Source: Byssovorax sp. (lineage in GTDB: Bacteria > Myxococcota_A > Polyangia > Polyangiales > Polyangiaceae). From it: a DNA stretch of 64,000 nucleotides. Of this stretch, positions 47,277-55,093 are shown one piece after another. Numbering within the stretch: position 1 is the first letter of the stretch; every line of letters begins with the position of its first letter. The DNA is taken from contig JANYGI010000118.1 in assembly GCA_025362495.1 (NCBI GenBank), positions 50,169 to 114,168 on the forward strand, given 5' to 3'. Made by a program: the position numbers and the translations under genes. The notes beneath the pieces are model-generated. The model was not told where the DNA came from. It was given only the letters and a program-made list of their open reading frames with translations, and did not search any database.

Positions 47277-48491
47277 ATGAATGATGTCGTCCGCCGACTT
47301 GCCTTGATCTCGGTCGCTTCCTCCTCGCTTCTCTTCGGGTGTGCTGGCAATGACAGTCCATCGGCCAGTGCGCCGGCGGACCCGAACGGGACGAGCGGCG
47401 GTGAGGTCGTGGGCGCCAGCGGCAGCAGGGGTTCCGGCGAAGGAGAAGGCGCGATGAGCGGGCAGCTCGCCGCCTGCGCGGCGCTGTCGACGAAGCTCCA
47501 GGCGGCGCTCGACGAGGCGACGAAGGCCCAGAAGATCCCCGGATCGGCGGCGGCTGTCCATGGCGCCGGGTGCTCGTGGCGCGGCGCCTCCGGCGTCTCG
47601 GATCTCCCCGCGAAGACCGCGACTCGACCCGGGGATCTGTTTCACATCGGCAGTATCACCAAGACCTTCACCGCGGCTCTCCTGCTGAAGCTCCGCGCCG
47701 AGGGCAAGGTGTCGCTCGACAGCCCCGTGTCCACGTACGTGGCCGGCGTCCCGCGCGGCGACGTGATGACGGTCCGGCAGCTGCTCAATCACACGAGCGG
47801 GCTCTTCGACTACACCGAGTGCGACGCGTTCTGGGACGTGGTGAAGGCCAATCCAGCGCACGTGTGGAAGCCCGAGGATCTCGTGGCGCTGGCCGCGACC
47901 AAGCCGCCGAATTTCGAGCCGGGGCAAGGCTGGCACTACTCCAACAGCGACTACATCGTGGCCGGGATGATCGTCGAGAAGGCGGCGCGCGAGCCCGCCG
48001 CGGCGGCGCTGCGGTCGCGGATCCTCGATCCGCAGCAGCTCACGCACACCTACCTCGACGGGTATGAGGCCAAGGCGCCGGGCCTGATTCACGGGTACGA
48101 AACGGATGGTCACGACTATCTGGACGTGACGTGGAGCGAGGATCCCTCGTGGGCATGGACGGCCGGAGGCCTGGTATCGAGCACCGAGGATCTGACGAGG
48201 TTCTACCAGCAGCTCCTCGACGGTGAGGTGCTGGCGCCGGCGGATCTCCAGGAGATGACGACGATGGTGGACACCACGTGGCCCACGATCCCGGAGTACG
48301 GCCTCGGGCTGGCGAAGCGCAAATTCGGAGAGCGGCGTGCGACTGGACACGAGGGCGGAGTCTGGGGCTTCGTCTCGGCCTCCTATCATTTCAGCGATCC
48401 CGAGGTCACGGTGTCGGTGCTGGTCAACCTGGAGAGCGGCGACGCCGCGCGCATCGTCGGAGATCTCGCGAAGGTGCTGCAAACCCCCTGA
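47277..48491 (+). CDS. Beta-lactamase-fold serine hydrolase lipoprotein
   Basis: A 404-residue lipoprotein with lipobox LFGC (Cys22) and a Gly/Ser/Asn linker to about residue 62. The hydrolase domain has Ser126-I-T-K129 (SxxK nucleophile/base), a YSNSDY motif as the second signature, and HEGGVWGF in place of the third, as in class C beta-lactamases, D-Ala-D-Ala carboxypeptidases and esterases. Its likely position is the inner leaflet of the outer membrane or the periplasm, acting on peptidoglycan peptides or small esters. ATG 47277 has GGAG upstream; a longer frame adds an implausible leader. Confidence 0.9.
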   Translation: MNDVVRRLALISVASSSLLFGCAGNDSPSASAPADPNGTSGGEVVGASGSRGSGEGEGAMSGQLAACAALSTKLQAALDEATKAQKIPGSAAAVHGAGCSWRGASGVSDLPAKTATRPGDLFHIGSITKTFTAALLLKLRAEGKVSLDSPVSTYVAGVPRGDVMTVRQLLNHTSGLFDYTECDAFWDVVKANPAHVWKPEDLVALAATKPPNFEPGQGWHYSNSDYIVAGMIVEKAAREPAAAALRSRILDPQQLTHTYLDGYEAKAPGLIHGYETDGHDYLDVTWSEDPSWAWTAGGLVSSTEDLTRFYQQLLDGEVLAPADLQEMTTMVDTTWPTIPEYGLGLAKRKFGERRATGHEGGVWGFVSASYHFSDPEVTVSVLVNLESGDAARIVGDLAKVLQTP

Positions 48492-48635
48492 GCCTGGCGA
48501 GACGCGCCGGGCGACAGCGTGGCTGCCTGTGCGCCGACGACACACGCGAGGAGCGCTATCCTGCATGGGAGTCGCTTTCTGCTCTTTCGCCCGGCTCGCC
48601 ACCGCGTGCGAATTGCCATCTGTTCCCAACACAAC

Positions 48636-48651
48636 TGGTCTGTGCCTTGCA
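48636..48651 (+). promoter_or_regulatory. Sigma-54 (-24/-12) promoter candidate
   Basis: TGGTCTG-N4-TTGCA: the essential GG and GC are exactly 10 bp apart, as in sigma-54 promoters, with some mismatches in the flanking positions. It lies 68 bp before the FPRFQ repeat gene, so a transcript starting about 12 bp after the GC would have a leader of about 55 nt. Confidence 0.4.
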
Positions 48652-48718
48652 CTCGTGATGGCCGCCTCGGCCCCGGACACGGAGCCCGGCGGGCTGCGGC
48701 CATGCAAGGAGCACAGAC

Positions 48719-49039
48719 ATGAAGCGCATCATCCTCATCAGCACCATGACCGCTGCGATTGCGATCCTCGGTGCTGTCAACACCTCTTCGGCGGAGACCA
48801 CGGTCCCGATTGAAGATCTCGCCATGGTGAGCGAGACCTCGATCGCGACGACGCCGGCCGCCGAGGGGATCCAGCCGGAGGCGTTCCCGCGGTTCCAGTT
48901 CCCCCGGTTCCAGTTCCCCAGGTTCCAGTTCCCCAGGTTCCAGTTCCCGCGCTTCCAGCACCCGCGGTTCCAGTTCCCCCGGTTCCAGTTCCCGCGCTTC
49001 CAGTTCCCGCGCTTCCAGTTCCCACACCACCGCTTCTAG
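48719..49039 (+). CDS. Secreted FPRFQ tandem-repeat protein
   Basis: A 106-residue exported protein; AAGGAG stands 7-8 nt before ATG 48719. The signal peptide (about 1-25) ends at SSA-E. An acidic Thr/Ser-rich propeptide-like stretch (26-55) is followed by nine exact or near-exact FPRFQ units (56-100; the sixth is HPRFQ) and the tail FPHHRF. The repeat is rich in Phe and Arg with one Pro per five residues, so it cannot form a simple helix or sheet; it looks like an adhesive, cell-binding or antimicrobial cationic array. No known family is recognised. A strong terminator follows it, and a coupled SdpA/SdpB-like pair begins 135 bp downstream. Confidence 0.85.
   Translation: MKRIILISTMTAAIAILGAVNTSSAETTVPIEDLAMVSETSIATTPAAEGIQPEAFPRFQFPRFQFPRFQFPRFQFPRFQHPRFQFPRFQFPRFQFPRFQFPHHRF
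48884..49018 (+). repeat. Nine 15-bp tandem repeats encoding FPRFQ
   Basis: Units follow TTC-CCN-(CGN/AGG)-TTC-CAG. Eight are identical at protein level; the sixth changes Phe to His. DNA differences fall only at the third base of Pro and in the Arg codon (CGG, AGG, CGC), all synonymous. Confidence 0.95.
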
Positions 49040-49084
49040 TCGAGGTCGCATCCGGCGCCCGCGCTCGCACATCAGGAGTCAATC

Positions 49085-49113
49085 GAGCCCCCGCGCAGCC
49101 CGCGCGGGGGCTC
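49085..49113 (+). terminator. Strong hairpin after the FPRFQ gene
   Basis: A 12-bp GC-rich stem (GAGCCCCCGCGC with its complement) and a 5-nt loop, 46 bp after the stop. There is no clear T-tract, but this is the strongest hairpin noticed in the window. Confidence 0.65.
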
Positions 49114-49174
49114 GTCGCCAAGCGCGAGCGGCGGACGCTCGCCGGCTCCTGGATCGGGGACGAAGGAGGGTATC

Positions 49175-49717
49175 GTGGAGGGAATATCAGGCTCGCCGAG
49201 GCGACCTCGACTCGTCATCGCCGCGGTCGTCGTTCAGCTCTGCTTCGCGGCGGCAGGCGCGATGGAGCTCGATTTCGACCACGCGCCGGCGCTGCTCGCG
49301 CGTTATGGCGCGCTCTCCGGAACCGACAGCGCCTACGGGTTCTTCGCTCCCAGCGTCGGAACCCAGCTCCAGGTGACGTTCGAGCTCACCGACGCTGCGG
49401 GCAAGACCACCACGGACATCCTCACGACGGGAGTGAGCAAAGAGGCCGACCTCCGCATCGGCGACATGGTCGCGATCTTCTGGATGGATGATCAGGACCT
49501 CAAGCGCTCGATCGCCGCGAGCTGGGCCGGGCGGATGCTCGCCCGACACCCCGACGCGATCCGCGTCGTGGTCCACCTCGACGCCTACGATCTCCCCACG
49601 ATGGCCGACTACCGGGAGGGCAAGAGGCCTGAGTGGGGCCCGTACTACGAGGCAGAGTTCGTCCGTCGCGCTCGCACCGACGCCGCGCCGGAGCAGGAGA
49701 AAGAGGGGAATCGATGA
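49175..49717 (+). CDS. SdpA-like membrane-anchored protein (candidate peptide-maturation partner)
   Basis: A 180-residue protein from GTG 49175 with an AAGGAGG site 5 nt upstream. One N-terminal hydrophobic segment (about 12-30) anchors an extracytoplasmic or cytoplasmic domain. The motif YGFFAPS at 54-60 followed by strands (LQVTFELTDAAGK) resembles the conserved GFF region of SdpA-family proteins, which are of similar length and partner with SdpB in making the SdpC peptide toxin of Bacillus. The next gene is an HTTM/SdpB-like protein in an ATGA overlap. SdpA assignment is tentative; it may simply be the small partner common to HTTM proteins. Confidence 0.5.
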   Translation: MEGISGSPRRPRLVIAAVVVQLCFAAAGAMELDFDHAPALLARYGALSGTDSAYGFFAPSVGTQLQVTFELTDAAGKTTTDILTTGVSKEADLRIGDMVAIFWMDDQDLKRSIAASWAGRMLARHPDAIRVVVHLDAYDLPTMADYREGKRPEWGPYYEAEFVRRARTDAAPEQEKEGNR

Positions 49718-50652
49718 GCACCACCAGAGATGCCCGGCGCGCGCTGCCCGGCCGGCGACGCTTCGCGCGCGCCGCCGCAGCGATCGACCGCTTCTTCTTC
49801 GCGCCAGCCCGGGCGACGCCGCTCGCTGCCCTGCGCATCGGCCTCACCCTCGTGCTCCTCGTGCAAGCCGCGCTGATCGCGCCGGCGTTCTTCGCGCTCT
49901 ACGAGCGCTCCGGCGTGATGCAAGGGGTCGTCCGCGACAACCTCGCAAGGCCAGGGCTCCCCAACCTCGGGTGGCTGATTCAAGCTCTCGGCAAGGCGGG
50001 CCTCGGTGAGGAGGTGATCCTGACGGCCACCGGGGCTGTCTATGTGCTCTCCCTGATTGCCTTGCTCCTCGGCTGGCGGACCCGGATCGTCGCCGCCGTC
50101 GCCTGGCTCACCCACCTGACGCTGATGATGACCGGCAGCGGCACCAACTACGGTGTCGACAACTTCGGGAACATCTTCCTGTTCTATCTGATCTGGGTGC
50201 CCTCGGGCGCCGCCCTGTCGCTCGATCGCCTCGCCGGGCGCGGGCCCCTCCGCCCCACGTCGTCGGCGCGCGTCGGGCTGCGGGTGATCCAGCTCCACCT
50301 CTGCATGGTTTACCTGGCAGGAGGCCTGTTCAAGGCGTCCGGCGAGCAGTGGTGGGACGGCGACGCGATCTGGCGCTCGGTGATACTGCCCGAGTACCGT
50401 CAGCTGGATTTCTGCTGGCTCGCCGATCACCCCTGGGTCGCCGCGGTCTCGGGGTGGGTGGTGATGGCGATCGAGACGGGCTATTGCGTCTTCATCTGGC
50501 CGCGACGCACGCGGCGTCCGTGGATCCTCGTCACGGTGGCCATGCACCTCGGCATCGCGATCTTCATGGGCCTCGGGGTGTTCGCGGCGATCATGATCGC
50601 CCTCACGGTGGGCGCGTTCGGCTTCAGCGCCGAGCCCGCGCCGGGCGAATGA
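49714..50652 (+). CDS. HTTM-domain membrane protein (SdpB/vitamin-K carboxylase-like)
   Basis: A 312-residue multi-pass membrane protein with about eight hydrophobic segments. The overall pattern (ALRIGLTLVLLVQAALIAPAFFALY, GTNYGVDNFGNIFLFYLIWVPSG, VIQLHLCMVYLAGGLFKASGEQWWDGDAIW) is that of the HTTM domain shared by SdpB export proteins and vitamin K-dependent gamma-carboxylases; the QLHLCMVYLAGGLFKASGEQWWDG stretch is very typical. It begins inside the upstream SdpA-like gene (ATGA). HTTM proteins act on, or export, secreted peptides, so the nearby FPRFQ protein is a candidate client; this is inference. Confidence 0.8.
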   Translation: MSTTRDARRALPGRRRFARAAAAIDRFFFAPARATPLAALRIGLTLVLLVQAALIAPAFFALYERSGVMQGVVRDNLARPGLPNLGWLIQALGKAGLGEEVILTATGAVYVLSLIALLLGWRTRIVAAVAWLTHLTLMMTGSGTNYGVDNFGNIFLFYLIWVPSGAALSLDRLAGRGPLRPTSSARVGLRVIQLHLCMVYLAGGLFKASGEQWWDGDAIWRSVILPEYRQLDFCWLADHPWVAAVSGWVVMAIETGYCVFIWPRRTRRPWILVTVAMHLGIAIFMGLGVFAAIMIALTVGAFGFSAEPAPGE

Positions 50653-50805
50653 GGGCGCCAGAGCGCCGAGTAGCCCGAGCGGAAAAGCGCGAAGCTCCAG
50701 GCGTACCGGTGACGGATGCCACGGGCCGGCGCGGCTCGAACCAAGCCTCAATGTTCCGCGGTGAGCGCCGTTCTTCCCCGTCGACCTGACACGACGAAGG
50801 GAACC

Positions 50806-51687
50806 ATGAACGCAGTCCATCCCGAGCTCGAGGCGCGCAGACCGGATCCGGCCCTCGGATCCGCCACGCTGGAGGCGCAAGTCGAGCGACGGATCGCGGC
50901 CCGCACGCTCGATCTCCCGGTCCTCCCCGAGGTCGCGACGCAGGTCATGAACATGACCGCCGAGGAGGGCTGCAGCATGGTCGCGCTCGCCGGCGTCATC
51001 CGCCGCGATCCCGCGATGGCGAGCCATTTCCTGCGCATCGCCAACTCCCCCGCGTACCGGCCAACCTCGCCGGTCGTCACGCTGCAGCAGGCCCTGGGGC
51101 GCCTCGGCACGGGGCAGATCCGGCAGATGGCGCTGCTGATCACCTGCAAGGCGCGCCTGTTCGCCGTCCCCGGCCACGAGCGCGAGGTCCGCGCGCTGTT
51201 CCAGCACTCGCTCGCGGCGGCCCTGTTTTCCCAGGAGATCGCGCGCGCGCGGCGGTGGAACGTCGAGGAGGCGTTCCTCTGCGGCCTGCTCCACGACATC
51301 GGTCGTCCCGTCTTGCTGCAGCTCCTCGTCGACCTCCAGAAAGAGCTCCGCGTGAAGGGCTCGGCCGACACCGTCGCGGCGATCATCACGGCGCACCACG
51401 CGCGCGTCGGCAGCGAGCTGCTCACCCACTGGGCGCTGCCCGCGCAGATCGCGGAGACGGTGCTGTTTCATCACGATCCCGGCGGCGCGCCCACGTTCCG
51501 CAAGACCGCGCTGATGACGGCGCTGGCCGACGATCTCGCGCACGCTCTGCTCGAGTCGAAGCAGATCGACGAGGCGGCGGTGCGCGCTCACCCCACGCTC
51601 GGGCCGCTCAACATGTACGCCGACGAGCTCGACGCGCTGCTGGCGAAGCGCGAGCTGTTCGCGAAGACGGTCGAGGCGATCTCGTGA
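50806..51687 (+). CDS. HDOD-domain signalling protein
   Basis: A 293-residue cytoplasmic protein. The HDOD domain spans about 28-235: LPVLPEVATQVMNM, RDPAMASHFLRIANSPAYRP, FLCGLLHDIGRPVLLQLL and ITAHHARVGSELLTHWALPAQIAETVLFHHDP, with the HD pair retained in LLHDIG. HDOD proteins bind or regulate c-di-GMP systems and cell-cycle or stress responses and mostly lack hydrolase activity. The ATG at 50806 has a GAAGGG site. Its TGA overlaps the sthA GTG, so the two are translationally coupled, an unusual pairing. Confidence 0.88.
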   Translation: MNAVHPELEARRPDPALGSATLEAQVERRIAARTLDLPVLPEVATQVMNMTAEEGCSMVALAGVIRRDPAMASHFLRIANSPAYRPTSPVVTLQQALGRLGTGQIRQMALLITCKARLFAVPGHEREVRALFQHSLAAALFSQEIARARRWNVEEAFLCGLLHDIGRPVLLQLLVDLQKELRVKGSADTVAAIITAHHARVGSELLTHWALPAQIAETVLFHHDPGGAPTFRKTALMTALADDLAHALLESKQIDEAAVRAHPTLGPLNMYADELDALLAKRELFAKTVEAIS

Positions 51688-53117
51688 GCGCGATCGAGAT
51701 CGAGATCGAGAAGGAGGGCGAGACCGAGAGCTGGGACATCGTCGTCATCGGTAGCGGACCCGCCGGTCAGAAGGCCGCGATCCAGGGCGCCAAGGCCGGT
51801 CGCCGCGTGCTGCTGGTCGAGCAGGACGGCAGCGTTGGCGGTGCGTGCGTGCACCACGGCACCATCCCGAGCAAGACGCTGCGCGAGACCGCCGTCGCCC
51901 TCACCGGCTTCCGCCGTCGCAGCGGCCACGTGTTCGAAGTCACGCTGCGCGACGATCTCCAGATGGCGAGCCTGCTCGCGCGCGTCGATCAGGTGATTCA
52001 AGCGCACGAGGCGTTCATCGTGCGCCAGCTCCAGCGCAACGGCGTCGAGCACTGGCACGGTCGCGCCCGCTTCGCCGGCCCGCACGAGATCGAGGTCGAG
52101 GGCGTCGATCGCCGCGTCCGCCGCGCTCGCGGCGACGTGTTCGTGATCGCCACCGGATCACGGCCGCGCACGCCGCCCGAGGTGCCGATCGATCACGAGC
52201 ACGTGCTCGACAGCGACTCGATCCTCTCGATGCGCTACCTCCCGGCCTCGCTCACGGTGATCGGCGCCGGCGTGATCGCCTGCGAGTACGCCTCGGTGTT
52301 CGCGGCGCTCGGCGTGAAGGTGACGATGATCGATCGGGGAGCGCGCCCGCTGCTGTTCCTCGACCCCGAGATCGTCGCCCGCTTCCTCGAGGGATATCAG
52401 CGCAACGGAGGCCAGTTCATCGGCGGCCGCAGCGTCCGCTCCGTGGTGTGGGACGGCCTCTCGACGGTGCAAACGACGCTCGACGACGGCGCCGTCGTCG
52501 AGAGCGAGAAGATGCTCTACGCGCTCGGGCGCGTGGCCAACGTCGAGCGGCTCCGGCTCGAGGCCGCGGGCCTCGCCACCACCTCACGCGGGCTCCTCGC
52601 CGTCGACGACCACCTCCGCACGAGCCAGCCCCACATCTACGCGGTGGGCGACGTCATCGGACCACCCTCGCTCGCGTCTTCCTCGATGGAACAAGGCCGG
52701 AGAGCGATCTGCCACGCCCTCGGATTGCCGGTCGGCGGCGCGCCCGAGCTGATCCCGGTCGGGGTCTACACCGTCCCCGAGATGTCGAGCGTGGGGCTCA
52801 CCGAAGAGCAGGTGATCGAGCGCTTCGGTCGCGCCGTCGTCGGTCGCGCCCGCTTCGACGAGATCGCCCGCGGCCAGATCGCCGCCATCGAGGACGGCAT
52901 GCTCAAGATGGTCGCCGGCCCCGACGGGCGGCGCCTCCTCGGCGTGCAGATCGTCGGCGAAGGCGCCTCGGAGCTCATTCACCTCGGCCAGATGGCCCTC
53001 GCGTCGGGCGCCTCGGTCGACACCTTCGTCGACTCGATCTTCAACTTCCCGACGCTCGCCGAAGCCTACCGCGTCGCGGCGCTCGACATCGCCGGACGCC
53101 GCGGGCGCGAGGCCTGA
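51684..53117 (+). CDS. sthA: Soluble pyridine nucleotide transhydrogenase-like flavoprotein
   Basis: A 477-residue class I flavoprotein from GTG 51684, overlapping the HDOD stop. FAD-binding GSGPAG is at 23-28. The region GGACVHHGTIPSKTLRE at 52-68 matches SthA, which keeps GTIPSK but has only one Cys, not the CxxxxC pair of dihydrolipoamide dehydrogenases. A second NAD(P) motif GAGVIACEYASVFAALG follows, and HIYAVGDVIGPPSLASSSMEQGR is the FAD end. SthA moves reducing equivalents between NADPH and NADH. The N-terminus is preceded by a Glu/Ile-rich leader. Confidence 0.92.
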   Translation: MSAIEIEIEKEGETESWDIVVIGSGPAGQKAAIQGAKAGRRVLLVEQDGSVGGACVHHGTIPSKTLRETAVALTGFRRRSGHVFEVTLRDDLQMASLLARVDQVIQAHEAFIVRQLQRNGVEHWHGRARFAGPHEIEVEGVDRRVRRARGDVFVIATGSRPRTPPEVPIDHEHVLDSDSILSMRYLPASLTVIGAGVIACEYASVFAALGVKVTMIDRGARPLLFLDPEIVARFLEGYQRNGGQFIGGRSVRSVVWDGLSTVQTTLDDGAVVESEKMLYALGRVANVERLRLEAAGLATTSRGLLAVDDHLRTSQPHIYAVGDVIGPPSLASSSMEQGRRAICHALGLPVGGAPELIPVGVYTVPEMSSVGLTEEQVIERFGRAVVGRARFDEIARGQIAAIEDGMLKMVAGPDGRRLLGVQIVGEGASELIHLGQMALASGASVDTFVDSIFNFPTLAEAYRVAALDIAGRRGREA

Positions 53118-53200
53118 CGGCGTGGCCGGCTACCACGTAGTCCGAGATAGGCAATCGTGGAGCCTGAGCGCTCCGGTCCGCGCGACGGCGCGGCCAGTGC

Positions 53201-53575
53201 TCACCGCGCCTTCCTGCCACGCTTGACCATCGCGACGCGGATCGCCTCGATGAGCTGCTCTGGATCGAACTCGTCCGCGAGATCGAGCCAGGTGGTGAGC
53301 GCAGCGCGGTCTGCGTCGTCGATCGTCAGGACGACGCGGCGGTGGCGCGTGAACGGATGAGCGCGCGTCACGTCGTCGAGATGACGGGTGAAGGCTCGCT
53401 GGAGCCGCTCACGGTAACGCCACCTGCCGTCTGAAGGCGAGATGTCGCTCTCTTGCACGGTCGAGCATTGGTGGTGCTTCGAGGCAACGCTCACGACCAG
53501 TGCGCCCCGCCACGACGCCCTCGACGCGATCGAACCCCGGCCGCGGATACCTGGGCTCGAATACGATGTTGACAC
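53201..53575 (-). CDS. Hypothetical protein
   Basis: A 124-codon frame. The most convincing part is the C-terminal half, where RVVLTIDDADRAALTTWLDLADEFDPEQLIEAIRVAMVKRGRKAR reads like a real amphipathic helical protein with a basic tail. A GTG at 53458 would give an 85-residue protein; the first 40 residues look less coding. No family is recognised. It lies on the opposite strand between sthA and vgrG, and its 5' end overlaps the vgrG promoter region. Confidence 0.4.
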   Translation of the reverse strand: MSTSYSSPGIRGRGSIASRASWRGALVVSVASKHHQCSTVQESDISPSDGRWRYRERLQRAFTRHLDDVTRAHPFTRHRRVVLTIDDADRAALTTWLDLADEFDPEQLIEAIRVAMVKRGRKAR

Positions 53576-53595
53576 AGCGCCCGGTCCGGTACCTT
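53569..53595 (+). promoter_or_regulatory. Possible sigma-70-type promoter of vgrG
   Basis: A perfect TTGACA (53569-53574) is followed, after 15 bp, by TACCTT (53590-53595), with an unusually short spacer. It lies about 50 bp before the vgrG ribosome site. Confidence 0.3.
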
Positions 53596-53646
53596 CTCAC
53601 TCCAGAGATCCGGCGAGCGCTTGCTCTCGTCGAGGAGAGGTCTGGA

Positions 53647-55083
53647 ATGACGGTCAGGTTCGATCTGGTGCGCGCGGGCGAGGGAGCTACCGCAGTCCCG
53701 CTCGGCGACGCAAAGGGCTCTCCATTCGAGCTCCGCGCAGGGGACTACGAGGCATCCGCGCTGACCGTGCTGTCGCTGCGAGGCCGTGAACAGATCTCGC
53801 GACCGTTCTCGTTCGAGCTAACCGTGGCGGCATCGGCCGACGTGGACGACGCCACGATTGAGCGCGACCTCCTCGGGCGCCGAGCCTGCCTGATGATGCG
53901 CGCTGGCGCGTCGGGTCCACGCTTCGTGCGCGGCGTGGTCGCGTCGGTCGCGGGCCATAGCGCTGTTCACGGGCGCCGTGCCATCTATCGGCTGCGTCTC
54001 GTGCCGGCGCTGTGGCTGCTCAAAAAGCGGACGACCAGCCGCATCTTTCAGGACAAGACCGTGCCCGAGATCGTGACCGCCGTGCTCGACGAGGCGGCCA
54101 TTCCTCGTGCTCTTCGCTTGCTCGACCAGCACCGGCCGCGCACCTACTGTATGCAGTATCGCGAGACGGACCTCGAGTTCGTCGAACGGCTTCTGGCCGA
54201 AGAGGGAATCTTCTACACGTTTGATCACGGCGGCCCAGACGGTGACGCCGAGATCGTTTCGTTCGGGGACAGCGCGCATGTCTACCCGCCGATCGAGGGG
54301 GATGCGGAGCTGGTCTATCGCCCGCACGGCGGGGCGGGAAAGGCGCTTTCCGAGCACCACCTCGAGCGCTTCGAACGTCGGCGTTCGCTCCGCCCGACGT
54401 CGGTGCTGCGATGGGGCTATGACTTCCGGAACCCCGCTCAAACGCTCGGCGCGGACGCGAACCTGGAAGACCTTACCCGCGGAGAACCCGCGCGGGGCGA
54501 GGCGTTCGTCCATCACAAGGAAGACGAGGAGCCAAACGTTCTTACTGGCGCCGTGAACGCCGAGCTCGCGCAGCTCCGCGCCCGCGTCGAGGTCGGGCGG
54601 GGGGCGAGCGGATGTCGGCGTCTCGTTCCGGGCTCGTGGTTCAAGGTCTGTGACCACGATCTCGGGCGGCTCGACGGCGAGTATGTCGTCACCCAGATCA
54701 AGCATGAGGGGCGGTCTCCCGAGAGCGCGACCGAGGGGCAGGCCGTTTACGTCAATACGTTCGAGTGCGTATCAAAGGACGTCGCCGCACGGCCCCAGCG
54801 CCCCGCGCGAGCGCTCCAGCAGGTGACGGAGACGGCGCTCGTGGTGGGGCCAGATGGGCAGGAGATCCACACCGACGAGCACGGGCGAATCAAGGTCCAG
54901 TTTCACTGGGACCGTGCAGGAAAGCGCAACGAGCACAGCTCATGCTGGATCCGGGTATCGCAAGCCTGGGCGGGGTCGGGCTGGGGCTTTCAATTCATCC
55001 CGAGAGTCGGGATGGAGGTTACAGACCGAACACACAGCCGCACGGCTAAGCAGCGCTGCGCCCCGCGGGGGGCGTCCGCTTAG
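53647..55083 (+). pseudogene. vgrG: Type VI secretion spike VgrG, 3' truncated at recombinase locus
   Basis: ATG 53647 has an excellent GAGGAGAGG site. Residues 1 to about 457 follow the VgrG plan: LTVLSLRGREQISRPFSFELTV, DLLGRRACLMM, FQDKTVPEIVTAVL, QYRETDLEFVERLLAEEGIFYTFDH, GEYVVTQIKHEG, TDEHGRIKVQFHWDRAGKRNEHSSCWIRVSQAWAGSGWGFQFIPRVGMEV. The family should continue with the gp5-like beta-prism and needle, but about 12 bp after GMEV the sequence enters the recombinase gene's 3' region and reads 20 unrelated codons to a stop. The spike tip is therefore missing. No other T6SS gene is in the window; it may have been an orphan vgrG cassette. Confidence 0.85.
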
Positions 55084-55093
55084 CCGCACGGCT
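55036..55093. repeat. Imperfect 16-bp inverted repeat at the vgrG/recombinase boundary
   Basis: AGCCGCACGGCTAAGC (55036-55051) pairs with GCTTAGCCGCACGGCT (55078-55093) except for two central bases; the 12-mer AGCCGCACGGCT is also a direct repeat. It spans the recombinase stop (55046) and the end of the vgrG frame, and could be a convergent terminator or part of a recombination site. Confidence 0.6.

Noticed and set aside
48386..49072. Antisense open frame with ELEARELEPGELEP-type repeats across the FPRFQ gene, and a GNWNRG-like repeat in another phase
   Set aside because: These are mirror images of the 15-bp repeat on the other strand; no signal peptide or ribosome site, and the synonymous codon pattern fits the FPRFQ frame.
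53409..53600. 63-codon minus frame upstream of vgrG
   Set aside because: Overlaps another weak frame and the vgrG promoter region; no support for translation.
55036..55093. Inverted repeat as an insertion-sequence terminal repeat
   Set aside because: Both arms lie at one end of the recombinase region, not flanking an element, and large serine recombinases do not use terminal inverted repeats.
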